A stretch of 64,000 nucleotides of DNA from NCBI GenBank assembly GCA_949752745.1, contig OX457034.1, forward strand, positions 31,849,544 to 31,913,543, given 5' to 3'. Made by a program: the position numbers and the translations under genes. This stretch comes from Protula sp. h YS-2021. Its lineage: Eukaryota; Annelida; Polychaeta; Sabellida; Serpulidae. Below are positions 25,101 through 39,600 of this stretch, piece by piece. Numbering within the stretch: position 1 is the stretch's first letter; each line of letters begins with the position of its first letter. The notes under the pieces are model-generated. The model did no database searches. It was not told the DNA's origin and saw only the letters and a list, made by a program, of their open reading frames with translations.

Positions 25101-28100
25101 TAGGTAAAAATTGTAATTTATTTCTGCATACAAACAATATGTATTTGCACCAATTATCAACTCTAAAGAAATCAGGTATTACACATATACCACCGACAAA
25201 AATGAAAATCCTGTGACTTTCTCAGTGAATTTGTGATATGGTTCAAGAGTTAGAAAGGAATGTATGTATACCTTTAGTAAAATTTGAACTTTATTTCTGG
25301 ATACAAGCAATCGGTAGCTGCAACAAGTATCAACAGAAACAAATCACCAGAAAACATTGATGTAAAAATTCAAAGGTCCAGTACATAATACGGCATATCC
25401 TCGTCTCGGACATTTGTCGTTGTCATGTATCTGCGCCGTATGTCGAATTATGCTGACACAGTTGACGCCCCACTCTAGCGCTATTACTCTTATATTTATG
25501 ACTTCCTTAAAATCTAAGCGGTTATTGTTGCAAGATCAAAGATTTCAATTTAGTTCGTTCGTTGCATAGACTGCACATCCTAGCTTTTATTTTAGTGTTA
25601 ATGCATGTTTAACTGGCCAGTCGTTAACTGGTCAACCGTCAATGATGGATAATGGATTTACAGACATGTCTTGTTATATTTTCCATGTTGATCAAACCAA
25701 CACAGGTTAAACAAGACCCAAACAGTCTGAGAAATCTGATAGATTCACAGCAGGTTATATACAAATAGTGAAAATGGTTAATTTGGTGGATACGTTAAAT
25801 TTTGAAAGTGGAATATCTTTAAAAGTATTGGTGATAGAGAGACGGGGATTTGACGAGGTGATATGGCGAATATGAATTATGTATGATCCAGTAGTGTTTT
25901 TAGGCCATTCTGAGCCCTTTAAATTGCACTTTTACAAAGGCAAAGTTTTCTACAGGCGAGTGTTAAATGAATGGTTTTAAGAACAGCGAGATAGTTTTTT
26001 TATAAATAGATTTGTCTATTTCTTAGTGATTGGATGAATGATCAGATCAGTCCTGGAAAAAACTTCACAATAACTATGTAACTGTTTGATATATTTTTTT
26101 AAAGTAAACCTTTGTAACCATATACATCCTTCATGTTACCAGTTACCAATACAAATATATGTAATGTAAGAAGCTACTAAATTTCAACTTACAATTTAGA
26201 TGTTTTCAGCATTTTATTTACAGTAGACTTTGTAAACCTAAATAATTAAAATGTACTTCTATTTCCAGCCGAGTGTGAGATGTGAGAAATAATTCTGGGG
26301 TTACGGTATATACCGCCAACAACTGGAAAAATAAAAATAAATCAAGGGCTAATGTCATTGAATGTGTGATTTGTTTTAAGAACTACAAAAAGATGTATGT
26401 ATTCCATAGGTAAAAATTGTAATTTATTTCTGCATACAAACAATATGTATTTGCACCAATTATCAACTCTAAAGAAATCAGGTATTACACATATACCACC
26501 GACAAAAATGAAAATCCTGTGACTTTCTCAGTGAATTTGTGATATGGTTCAAGAGTTAGAAAGGAATGTATGTATACCTTTAGTAAAATTTGAACTTTAT
26601 TTCTGGATACAAGCAATCGGTAGCTGCAACAAGTATCAACAGAAACAAATCACCAGAAAACATTGATGTAAAAATTCAAAGGTCCAGTACATAATACGGC
26701 ATATCCTCGTCTCGGACATTTGTCGTTGTCATGTATCTGCGCCGTATGTCGAATTATGCTGACACAGTTGACGCCCCACTCTAGCGCTATTACTCTTATA
26801 TTTATGACTTCCTTAAAATCTAAGCGGTTATTGTTGCAAGATCAAAGATTTCAATTTAGTTCGTTCGTTGCATAGACTGCACATCCTAGCTTTTATTTTA
26901 GTGTTAATGCATGTTTAACTGGCCAGTCGTTAACTGGTCAACCGTCAATGATGGATAATGGATTTACAGACATGTCTTGTTATATTTTCCATGTTGATCA
27001 AACCAACACAGGTTAAACAAGACCCAAACAGTCTGAGAAATCTGATAGATTCACAGCAGGTTATATACAAATAGTGAAAATGGTTAATTTGGTGGATACG
27101 TTAAATTTTGAAAGTGGAATATCTTTAAAAGTATTGGTGATAGAGAGACGGGGATTTGACGAGGTGATATGGCGAATATGAATTATGTATGATCCAGTAG
27201 TGTTTTTAGGCCATTCTGAGCCCTTTAAATTGCACTTTTACAAAGGCAAAGTTTTCTACAGGCGAGTGTTAAATGAATGGTTTTAAGAACAGCGAGATAG
27301 TTTTTTTATAAATAGATTTGTCTATTTCTTAGTGATTGGATGAATGATCAGATCAGTCCTGGAAAAAACTTCACAATAACTATGTAACTGTTTGATATAT
27401 TTTTTTAAAGTAAACCTTTGTAACCATATACATCCTTCATGTTACCAGTTACCAATACAAATATATGTAATGTAAGAAGCTACTAAATTTCAACTTACAA
27501 TTTAGATGTTTTCAGCATTTTATTTACAGTAGACTTTGTAAACCTAAATAATTAAAATGTACTTCTATTTCCAGCCGAGTGTGAGATGTGAGAAATAATT
27601 CTGGGGTTACGGTATATACCGCCAACAACTGGAAAAATAAAAATAAATCAAGGGGTAATGTCATTGAATGTGTGATTTGTTTTAAGAACTACAAAAAGAT
27701 GTATGTATTCCATAGGTAAAAATTGTAATTTATTTCTGCATACAAACAATATGTATTTGCACCAATTATCAACTCTAAAGAAATCAGGTATTACACATAT
27801 ACCACCGACAAAAATGAAAATCCTGTGACTTTCTCAGTGAATTTGTGATATGGTTCAAGAGTTAGAAAGGAATGTATGTATACCTTTAGTAAAATTTGAA
27901 CTTTATTTCTGGATACAAGCAATCGGTAGCTGCAACAAGTATCAACAGAAACAAATCACCAGAAAACATTGATGTAAAAATTCAAAGGTCCAGTACATAA
28001 TACGGCATATCCTCGTCTCGGACATTTGTCGTTGTCATGTATCTGCGCCGTATGTCGAATTATGCTGACACAGTTGACGCCCCACTCTAGCGCTATTACT

Positions 28101-31023
28101 CTTATATTTATGACTTCCTTAAAATCTAAGCGGTTATTGTTGCAAGATCAAAGATTTCAATTTAGTTCGTTCGTTGCATAGACTGCACATCCTAGCTTTT
28201 ATTTTAGTGTTAATGCATGTTTAACTGGCCAGTCGTTAACTGGTCAACCGTCAATGATGGATAATGGATTTACAGACATGTCTTGTTATATTTTCCATGT
28301 TGATCAAACCAACACAGGTTAAACAAGACCCAAACAGTCTGAGAAATCTGATAGATTCACAGCAGGTTATATACAAATAGTGAAAATGGTTAATTTGGTG
28401 GATACGTTAAATTTTGAAAGTGGAATTTCTTTAAAAGTATTGGTGATAGAGAGACGGGGATTTGACGAGGTGATATGGCGAATATGAATTATGTATGATC
28501 CAGTAGTGTTTTTAGGCCATTCTGAGCCCTTTAAATTGCACTTTTACAAAGGCAAAGTTTTCTACAGGCGAGTGTTAAATGAATGGTTTTAAGAACAGCG
28601 AGATAGTTTTTTTATAAATAGATTTGTCTATTTCTTAGTGATTGGATGAATGATCAGATCAGTCCTGGAAAAAACTTCACAATAACTATGTAACTGTTTG
28701 ATATATTTTTTTAAAGTAAACCTTTGTAACCATATACATCCTTCATGTTACCAGTTACCAATACAAATATATGTAATGTAAGAAGCTACTAAATTTCAAC
28801 TTACAATTTAGATGTTTTCAGCATTTTATTTACAGTAGACTTTGTAAACCTAAATAATTAAAATGTACTTCTATTTCCAGCCGAGTGTGAGATGTGAGAA
28901 ATAATTCTGGGGTTACGGTATATACCGCCAACAACTGGAAAAATAAAAATAAATCAAGGGCTAATGTCATTGAATGTGTGATTTGTTTTAAGAACTACAA
29001 AAAGATGTATGTATTCCATAGGTAAAAATTGTAATTTATTTCTGCATACAAACAATATGTATTTGCACCAATTATCAACTCTAAAGAAATCAGGTATTAC
29101 ACATATACCACCGACAAAAATGAAAATCCTGTGACTTTCTCAGTGAATTTGTGATATGGTTCAAGAGTTAGAAAGGAATGTATGTATACCTTTAGTAAAA
29201 TTTGAACTTTATTTCTGGATACAAGCAATCGGTAGCTGCAACAAGTATCAACAGAAACAAATCACCAGAAAACATTGATGTAAAAATTCAAAGGTCCAGT
29301 ACATAATACGGCATATCCTCGTCTCGGACATTTGTCGTTGTCATGTATCTGCGCCGTATGTCGAATTATGCTGACACAGTTGACGCCCCACTCTAGCGCT
29401 ATTACTCTTATATTTATGACTTCCTTAAAATCTAAGCGGTTATTGTTGCAAGATCAAAGATTTCAATTTAGTTCGTTCGTTGCATAGACTGCACATCCTA
29501 GCTTTTATTTTAGTGTTAATGCATGTTTAACTGGCCAGTCGTTAACTGGTCAACCGTCAATGATGGATAATGGATTTACAGACATGTCTTGTTATATTTT
29601 CCATGTTGATCAAACCAACACAGGTTAAACAAGACCCAAACAGTCTGAGAAATCTGATAGATTCACAGCAGGTTATATACAAATAGTGAAAATGGTTAAT
29701 TTGGTGGATACGTTAAATTTTGAAAGTGGAATATCTTTAAAAGTATTGGTGATAGAGAGACGGGGATTTGACGAGGTGATATGGCGAATATGAATTATGT
29801 ATGATCCAGTAGTGTTTTTAGGCCATTCTGAGCCCTTTAAATTGCACTTTTACAAAGGCAAAGTTTTCTACAGGCGAGTGTTAAATGAATGGTTTTAAGA
29901 ACAGCGAGATAGTTTTTTTATAAATAGATTTGTCTATTTCTTAGTGATTGGATGAATGATCAGATCAGTCCTGGAAAAAACTTCACAATAACTATGTAAC
30001 TGTTTGATATATTTTTTTAAAGTAAACCTTTGTAACCATATACATCCTTCATGTTACCAGTTACCAATACAAATATATGTAATGTAAGAAGCTACTAAAT
30101 TTCAACTTACAATTTAGATGTTTTCAGCATTTTATTTACAGTAGACTTTGTAAACCTAAATAATTAAAATGTACTTCTATTTCCAGCCGAGTGTGAGATG
30201 TGAGAAATAATTCTGGGGTTACGGTATATACCGCCAACAACTGGAAAAATAAAAATAAATCAAGGGGTAATGTCATTGAATGTGTGATTTGTTTTAAGAA
30301 CTACAAAAAGATGTATGTATTCCATAGGTAAAAATTGTAATTTATTTCTGCATACAAACAATATGTATTTGCACCAATTATCAACTCTAAAGAAATCAGG
30401 TATTACACATATACCACCGACAAAAATGAAAATCCTGTGACTTTCTCAGTGAATTTGTGATATGGTTCAAGAGTTAGAAAGGAATGTATGTATACCTTTA
30501 GTAAAATTTGAACTTTATTTCTGGATACAAGCAATCGGTAGCTGCAACAAGTATCAACAGAAACAAATCACCAGAAAACATTGATGTAAAAATTCAAAGG
30601 TCCAGTACATAATACGGCATATCCTCGTCTCGGACATTTGTCGTTGTCATGTATCTGCGCCGTATGTCGAATTATGCTGACACAGTTGACGCCCCACTCT
30701 AGCGCTATTACTCTTATATTTATGACTTCCTTAAAATCTAAGCGGTTATTGTTGCAAGATCAAAGATTTCAATTTAGTTCGTTCGTTGCATAGACTGCAC
30801 ATCCTAGCTTTTATTTTAGTGTTAATGCATGTTTAACTGGCCAGTCGTTAACTGGTCAACCGTCAATGATGGATAATGGATTTACAGACATGTCTTGTTA
30901 TATTTTCCATGTTGATCAAACCAACACAGGTTAAACAAGACCCAAACAGTCTGAGAAATCTGATAGATTCACAGCAGGTTATATACAATTCCAGTGACAT
31001 TGAAAAATGGTGTGTAAAATTAC

Positions 31024-31357
31024 TGATAGAGAATTGAATTGGATAGAACATTGGTTCGGTAAGCCGAAGGTCCCGAGTTCGACTCCAGCTCGGGGCGGCA
31101 TGCAGGGAATTGACATTTGCTCAAATTGCCTTGGCTAAGCAAATACAGTAGATAAGATCACCTATGAAGGAATTTAAAGTTGACGCCCACTTAGCGTTTC
31201 AGCCATCCCTTAAAAAACATTTTAGAAAGAAGTTAGTTTGGGCATCGTCCAATGACTTTCTTTATTTGAGTTGCCAAAGTCAATAAAATTATTTATTTTT
31301 AAACGATCAAAAGTTTCAGGGAGTGAACTCTGTAAAAAAAAAAAAAAAACAAAAAAA
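31024..31357 (+). mobile_element. tRNA-derived SINE-like segment (L2)
   Basis: This is the copy of the L1 segment. The head is identical to L1, including GATAGAAC in the D-arm and the B box at 31077-31086. The A-tract at 31334-31357 is broken by one C at 31350. Confidence 0.4.
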
Positions 31358-31564
31358 CATAGGTTTTGCCTGTAACACTTTGGTCCCTTTTTATTCTATA
31401 TTGATATTGAATGTTTCAAGTCAAACCGTAAACAAGAAGAAAAAAGTGTAAGCAACGCCTGTTTTGAAAGATTTACAATGCAGCAATAAATGTTGCAATC
31501 ACTCACTTTTTCCCACACCACAATCCAATTCAGATGGGAAGGTATGTAGTTTATAAACAGGCCC

Positions 31565-31814
31565 GAGCATCCATACAGATAGTGCTGTGCAGGTTATGGC
31601 AGTAATACAGTTGGCTGAAAGTTGGCTCGGGAGTGCGAGGGCGTAAGCGTTCCGGTGTTCTTCGGGACCCGGTGGATCGAGCTGGAACTCGGCTGTAGAA
31701 AGGCGAAAGGCGGCGTAAAACCCGCCCGGTATGCCGAAGCCCCGCCACTGACCAATGCACACTGTGGTTGATCATTGACGGTGGCTGGGGTGGCCGTATA
31801 TACGTCAGGCTTCT
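31565..31814 (+). other. GC-rich island with hairpin cluster (L2)
   Basis: This is the copy of the L1 island. The UUCG-capped hairpin is at 31652-31672, and all four stems are unchanged. The interrupted T-run follows at 31856-31871. Confidence 0.8.
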
Positions 31815-33620
31815 GGCAGCAAGCCATAATATATATCCTGCACTGCACGCTTCACTTTTTGTTTTTTTTTTACCTTTGATTATGTTTTATTTTATCCAAG
31901 AGGTAGGTTATTGTTTCTACTTCATACAAAACTTATGCAAGATTTAATCATATTTTATTGCTGGTGCATGCACATAGAAGGCTCTAGAATATGCACAACA
32001 GTATTCCACACTCCTCTAGTATCGCTTGTTCAATGCTCTTTCAATCCAACTGGACAATCAAAAGCTGTGCGTCTCACACTTCTTGATCTCTCTCACACTG
32101 CTTGATCTCTTCAATCATGGCATTCTACCTACGTCAGTTGCAGAGTTACTTCGGGATTGAAGGCACAGAGTACGATCGTTGTACCTTACTAAGATCGAGG
32201 ATGTATATTCAGACACCGTAATATCATACTGAATTTTACTTCAGGTTTTAAACAAATATTAAGTAGTCTTAAAACTGTTTGATTTTACATACACCGTTTA
32301 TAAGAGAATGACATTGAAGCATTAACTTTGGCCATTTTTTCTATCTTAAACCATTTCAAAGAGAATAAAATACTCAGACAAAAGTACAGATGCTCAATAA
32401 TCTTTCAGATCAAGGCAGATCGATGAACTTTCTAAAATACATAAACCTATTTTATTGCTAAACATTAAAATATCTGCAATAAAGAAAATTTTAATGGTTA
32501 TAAAAGTAAGATTGTAATGTGTGGATAAGTTTGTACAGTGTAGCTAAAGTGAAAAGGTGGTAGTAGAATTTGCAAAGTGGGGATACCTGCTTGACCTCTT
32601 CCGAGGATCATAATTTTAAAACTGATCTATGTGAAAATAAAAGAAGAAAGTTAATTTTCCTTGGAAAATAATAAAAAAGTCAAATATATTGTACTTGCGA
32701 TTGAAGAAAAATGGGCACGGTTGGGGAGAGGAAGAGCAAAGGAAGACGGATGTATGTAAATGTCTTGAGTAATAATGTGAAATAGTGAAAGTGGTTAATT
32801 TGGTGGATAGGTTAAATTTTGAAAGTGGAATATCTTTAAAAGTATTGGTGATAGAGAGACGGGGATTTGACGAGGTGATATGGCGAATATGAATTATGTA
32901 TGATCCAGTAGTGTTTTTAGGCCATTCTGAGCCCTTTAAATTGCACTTTTACAAAGGCAAAGTTTTCTACAGGCGAGTGTTAAATGAATGGTTTTAAGAA
33001 CAGCGAGATAGTTTTTTTATAAATAGATTTGTCTATTTCTTAGTGATTGGATGAATGATCAGATCAGTCCTGAAAAAAACTTCACAATAACTATGTAACT
33101 GTTTGATATATTTTTTTAAAGTAAACCTTTGTAACCATATACATCCTTCATGTTACCAGTTACCAATACAAATATATGTAATGTAAGAAGCTACTAAATT
33201 TCAACTTACAATTTAGATGTTTTCAGCATTTTATTTACAGTAGACTTTGTAAACCTAAATAATTAAAATGTACTTCTATTTCCAGCCGAGTGTGAGATGT
33301 GAGAAATAATTCTGGGGTTACGGTATATACCGCCAACAACTGGAAAAATAAAAATAAATCAAGGGGTAATGTCATTGAATGTGTGATTTGTTTTAAGAAC
33401 TACAAAAAGATGTATGTATTCCATAGGTAAAAATTGTAATTTATTTCTGCATACAAACAATATGTATTTGCACCAATTATCAACTCTAAAGAAATCAGGT
33501 ATTACACATATACCACCGACAAAAATGAAAATCCTGTGACTTTCTCAGTGAATTTGTGATATGGTTCAAGAGTTAGAAAGGAATGTATGTATACCTTTAG
33601 TAAAATTTGAACTTTATTTC

Positions 33621-36600
33621 TGGATACAAGCAATCGGTAGCTGCAACAAGTATCAACAGAAACAAATCACCAGAAAACATTGATGTAAAAATTCAAAGGT
33701 CCAGTACATAATACGGCATATCCTCGTCTCGGACATTTGTCGTTGTCATGTATCTGCGCCGTATGTCGAATTATGCTGACACAGTTGACGCCCCACTCTA
33801 GCGCTATTACTCTTATATTTATGACTTCCTTAAAATCTAAGCGGTTATTGTTGCAAGATCAAAGATTTCAATTTAGTTCGTTCGTTGCATAGACTGCACA
33901 TCCTAGCTTTTATTTCAGTGTTAATGCATGTTTAACTGGCCAGTCGTTAACTGGTCAACCGTCAATGATGGATAATGGATTTACAGACATGTCTTGTTAT
34001 ATTTTCCATGTTGATCAAACCAACACAGGTTAAACAAGACCCAAACAGTCTGAGAAATCTGATAGATTCACAGCAGGTTATATACAAATAGTGAAAATGG
34101 TTAATTTGGTGGATACGTTAAATTTTGAAATTGGAATATCTTTAAAAGTATTGGTGATAGAGAGACGGGGATTTGACGAGGTGATATGGCGAATATGAAT
34201 TATGTATGATCCAGTAGTGTTTTTAGGCCATTCTGAGCCCTTTAAATTGCACTTTTACAAAGGCAAAGTTTTCTACAGGCGAGTGTTAAATGAATGGTTT
34301 TAAGAACAGCGAGATAGTTTTTTTATAAATAGATTTGTCTATTTCTTAGTGATTGGATGAATGATCAGATCAGTCCTGAAAAAAACTTCACAATAACTAT
34401 GTAACTGTTTGATATATTTTTTTAAAGTAAACCTTTGTAACCATATACATCCTTCATGTTACCAGTTACCAATACAAATATATGTAATGTAAGAAGCTAC
34501 TAAATTTCAACTTACAATTTAGATGTTTTCAGCATTTTATTTACAGTAGACTTTGTAAACCTAAATAATTAAAATGTACTTCTATTTCCAGCCGAGTGTG
34601 AGATGTGAGAAATAATTCTGGGGTTACGGTATATACCGCCAACAACTGGAAAAATAAAAATAAATCAAGGGGTAATGTCATTGAATGTGTGATTTGTTTT
34701 AAGAACTACAAAAAGATGTATGTATTCCATAGGTAAAAATTGTAATTTATTTCTGCATACAAACAATATGTATTTGCACCAATTATCAACTCTAAAGAAA
34801 TCAGGTATTACACATATACCACCGACAAAAATGAAAATCCTGTGACTTTCTCAGTGAATTTGTGATATGGTTCAAGAGTTAGAAAGGAATGTATGTATAC
34901 CTTTAGTAAAATTTGAACTTTATTTCTGGATACAAGCAATCGGTAGCTGCAACAAGTATCAACAGAAACAAATCACCAGAAAACATTGATGTAAAAATTC
35001 AAAGGTCCAGTACATAATACGGCATATCCTCGTCTCGGACATTTGTCGTTGTCATGTATCTGCGCCGTATGTCGAATTATGCTGACACAGTTGACGCCCC
35101 ACTCTAGCGCTATTACTCTTATATTTATGACTTCCTTAAAATCTAAGCGGTTATTGTTGCAAGATCAAAGATTTCAATTTAGTTCGTTCGTTGCATAGAC
35201 TGCACATCCTAGCTTTTATTTCAGTGTTAATGCATGTTTAACTGGCCAGTCGTTAACTGGTCAACCGTCAATGATGGATAATGGATTTACAGACATGTCT
35301 TGTTATATTTTCCATGTTGATCAAACCAACACAGGTTAAACAAGACCCAAACAGTCTGAGAAATCTGATAGATTCACAGCAGGTTATATACAAATAGTGA
35401 AAATGGTTAATTTGGTGGATACGTTAAATTTTGAAATTGGAATATCTTTAAAAGTATTGGTGATAGAGAGACGGGGATTTGACGAGGTGATATGGCGAAT
35501 ATGAATTATGTATGATCCAGTAGTGTTTTTAGGCCATTCTGAGCCCTTTAAATTGCACTTTTACAAAGGCAAAGTTTTCTACAGGCGAGTGTTAAATGAA
35601 TGGTTTTAAGAACAGCGAGATAGTTTTTTTATAAATAGATTTGTCTATTTCTTAGTGATTGGATGAATGATCAGATCAGTCCTGAAAAAAACTTCACAAT
35701 AACTATGTAACTGTTTGATATATTTTTTTAAAGTAAACCTTTGTAACCATATACATCCTTCATGTTACCAGTTACCAATACAAATATATGTAATGTAAGA
35801 AGCTACTAAATTTCAACTTACAATTTAGATGTTTTCAGCATTTTATTTACAGTAGACTTTGTAAACCTAAATAATTAAAATGTACTTCTATTTCCAGCCG
35901 AGTGTGAGATGTGAGAAATAATTCTGGGGTTACGGTATATACCGCCAACAACTGGAAAAATAAAAATAAATCAAGGGGTAATGTCATTGAATGTGTGATT
36001 TGTTTTAAGAACTACAAAAAGATGTATGTATTCCATAGGTAAAAATTGTAATTTATTTCTGCATACAAACAATATGTATTTGCACCAATTATCAACTCTA
36101 AAGAAATCAGGTATTACACATATACCACCGACAAAAATGAAAATTCTGTGACTTTCTCAGTGAATTTGTGATATGGTTCAAGAGTTAGAAAGGAATGTAT
36201 GTATACCTTTAGTAAAATTTGAACTTTATTTCTGGATACAAGCAATCGGTAGCTGCAACAAGTATCAACAGAAACAAATCACCAGAAAACATTGATGTAA
36301 AAATTCAAAGGTCCAGTACATAATACGGCATATCCTCGTCTCGGACATTTGTCGTTGTCATGTATCTGCGCCGTATGTCGAATTATGCTGACACAGTTGA
36401 CGCCCCACTCTAGCGCTATTACTCTTATATTTATGACTTCCTTAAAATCTAAGCGGTTATTGTTGCAAGATCAAAGATTTCAATTTAGTTCGTTCGTTGC
36501 ATAGACTGCACATCCTAGCTTTTATTTCAGTGTTAATGCATGTTTAACTGGCCAGTCGTTAACTGGTCAACCGTCAATGATGGATAATGGATTTACAGAC

Positions 36601-39600
36601 ATGTCTTGTTATATTTTCCATGTTGATCAAACCAACACAGGTTAAACAAGACCCAAACAGTCTGAGAAATCTGATAGATTCACAGCAGGTTATATACAAA
36701 TAGTGAAAATGGTTAATTTGGTGGATACGTTAAATTTTGAAAGTGGAATATCTTTAAAAGTATTGGTGATAGAGAGACGGGGATTTGACGAGGTGATATG
36801 GCGAATATGAATTATGTATGATCCAGTAGTGTTTTTAGGCCATTCTGAGCCCTTTAAATTGCACTTTTACAAAGGCAAAGTTTTCTACAGGCGAGTGTTA
36901 AATGAATGGTTTTAAGAACAGCGAGATAGTTTTTTTATAAATAGATTTGTCTATTTCTTAGTGATTGGATGAATGATCAGATCAGTCCTGAAAAAAACTT
37001 CACAATAACTATGTAACTGTTTGATATATTTTTTTAAAGTAAACCTTTGTAACCATATACATCCTTCATGTTACCAGTTACCAATACAAATATATGTAAT
37101 GTAAGAAGCTACTAAATTTCAACTTACAATTTAGATGTTTTCAGCATTTTATTTACAGTAGACTTTGTAAACCTAAATAATTAAAATGTACTTCTATTTC
37201 CAGCCGAGTGTGAGATGTGAGAAATAATTCTGGGGTTACGGTATATACCGCCAACAACTGGAAAAATAAAAATAAATCAAGGGGTAATGTCATTGAATGT
37301 GTGATTTGTTTTAAGAACTACAAAAAGATGTATGTATTCCATAGGTAAAAATTGTAATTTATTTCTGCATACAAACAATATGTATTTGCACCAATTATCA
37401 ACTCTAAAGAAATCAGGTATTACACATATACCACCGACAAAAATGAAAATCCTGTGACTTTCTCAGTGAATTTGTGATATGGTTCAAGAGTTAGAAAGGA
37501 ATGTATGTATACCTTTAGTAAAATTTGAACTTTATTTCTGGATACAAGCAATCGGTAGCTGCAACAAGTATCAACAGAAACAAATCACCAGAAAACATTG
37601 ATGTAAAAATTCAAAGGTCCAGTACATAATACGGCATATCCTCGTCTCGGACATTTGTCGTTGTCATGTATCTGCGCCGTATGTCGAATTATGCTGACAC
37701 AGTTGACGCCCCACTCTAGCGCTATTACTCTTATATTTATGACTTCCTTAAAATCTAAGCGGTTATTGTTGCAAGATCAAAGATTTCAATTTAGTTCGTT
37801 CGTTGCATAGACTGCACATCCTAGCTTTTATTTCAGTGTTAATGCATGTTTAACTGGCCAGTCGTTAACTGGTCAACCGTCAATGATGGATAATGGATTT
37901 ACAGACATGTCTTGTTATATTTTCCATGTTGATCAAACCAACACAGGTTAAACAAGACCCAAACAGTCTGAGAAATCTGATAGATTCACAGCAGGTTATA
38001 TACAAATAGTGAAAATGGTTAATTTGGTGGATACGTTAAATTTTGAAAGTGGAATATCTTTAAAAGTATTGGTGATAGAGAGACGGGGATTTGACGAGGT
38101 GATATGGCGAATATGAATTATGTATGATCCAGTAGTGTTTTTAGGCCATTCTGAGCCCTTTAAATTGCACTTTTACAAAGGCAAAGTTTTCTACAGGCGA
38201 GTGTTAAATGAATGGTTTTAAGAACAGCGAGATAGTTTTTTTATAAATAGATTTGTCTATTTCTTAGTGATTGGATGAATGATCAGATCAGTCCTGAAAA
38301 AAACTTCACAATAACTATGTAACTGTTTGATATATTTTTTTAAAGTAAACCTTTGTAACCATATACATCCTTCATGTTACCAGTTACCAATACAAATATA
38401 TGTAATGTAAGAAGCTACTAAATTTCAACTTACAATTTAGATGTTTTCAGCATTTTATTTACAGTAGACTTTGTAAACCTAAATAATTAAAATGTACTTC
38501 TATTTCCAGCCGAGTGTGAGATGTGAGAAATAATTCTGGGGTTACGGTATATACCGCCAACAACTGGAAAAATAAAAATAAATCAAGGGGTAATGTCATT
38601 GAATGTGTGATTTGTTTTAAGAACTACAAAAAGATGTATGTATTCCATAGGTAAAAATTGTAATTTATTTCTGCATACAAACAATATGTATTTGCACCAA
38701 TTATCAACTCTAAAGAAATCAGGTATTACACATATACCACCGACAAAAATGAAAATCCTGTGACTTTCTCAGTGAATTTGTGATATGGTTCAAGAGTTAG
38801 AAAGGAATGTATGTATACCTTTAGTAAAATTTGAACTTTATTTCTGGATACAAGCAATCGGTAGCTGCAACAAGTATCAACAGAAACAAATCACCAGAAA
38901 ACATTGATGTAAAAATTCAAAGGTCCAGTACATAATACGGCATATCCTCGTCTCGGACATTTGTCGTTGTCATGTATCTGCGCCGTATGTCGAATTATGC
39001 TGACACAGTTGACGCCCCACTCTAGCGCTATTACTCTTATATTTATGACTTCCTTAAAATCTAAGCGGTTATTGTTGCAAGATCAAAGATTTCAATTTAG
39101 TTCGTTCGTTGCATAGACTGCACATCCTAGCTTTTATTTCAGTGTTAATGCATGTTTAACTGGCCAGTCGTTAACTGGTCAACCGTCAATGATGGATAAT
39201 GGATTTACAGACATGTCTTGTTATATTTTCCATGTTGATCAAACCAACACAGGTTAAACAAGACCCAAACAGTCTGAGAAATCTGATAGATTCACAGCAG
39301 GTTATATACAAATAGTGAAAATGGTTAATTTGGTGGATACGTTAAATTTTGAAAGTGGAATATCTTTAAAAGTATTGGTGATAGAGAGACGGGGATTTGA
39401 CGAGGTGATATGGCGAATATGAATTATGTATGATCCAGTAGTGTTTTTAGGCCATTCTGAGCCCTTTAAATTGCACTTTTACAAAGGCAAAGTTTTCTAC
39501 AGGCGAGTGTTAAATGAATGGTTTTAAGAACAGCGAGATAGTTTTTTTATAAATAGATTTGTCTATTTCTTAGTGATTGGATGAATGATCAGATCAGTCC

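Larger units (their letters stand above)
3096..30521 (+). repeat. Short-unit array 1: 21 units of 1306 bp
   Basis: Twenty-one complete short units stand head-to-tail, starting at 3096 + 1306n, with no indel in any unit. I checked the start word at every boundary (4402, 5708, 7014 and so on to 29216). No unit contains the L block. Differences are rare single bases, for example T at 6830 in unit 3 (private), C at 26349 and 28961 (units 18 and 20), and T within GGAATTTCT near 28427 (unit 20). There is no gene anywhere in the block; the longest features are the A/B sub-repeats and short dyads present in each unit. Confidence 0.98.
30989..32781 (+). other. L-class-specific block in L2 (1793 bp)
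   Basis: This is the same block as 468-2256, with identical breakpoints: TATACAA on the left, ATAGTGAAAGTGG on the right. All modules described for L1 are present in the same order. Confidence 0.95.
30522..33620 (+). repeat. Long satellite unit L2 (3099 bp)
   Basis: This is the second long unit, 4 bp longer than L1. Three bases come from its A-tract (A16-C-A7) and one from an extra A in AATAATAAAAAAGTC near 32675. It has the common C at 30695. In its right part it carries A at 33073 (CCTGAAAAAAAC), a variant shared only with the next six short units. A private C makes GGCCCGAG (near 31563) where other long units have GGCTCGAG. Confidence 0.97.
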
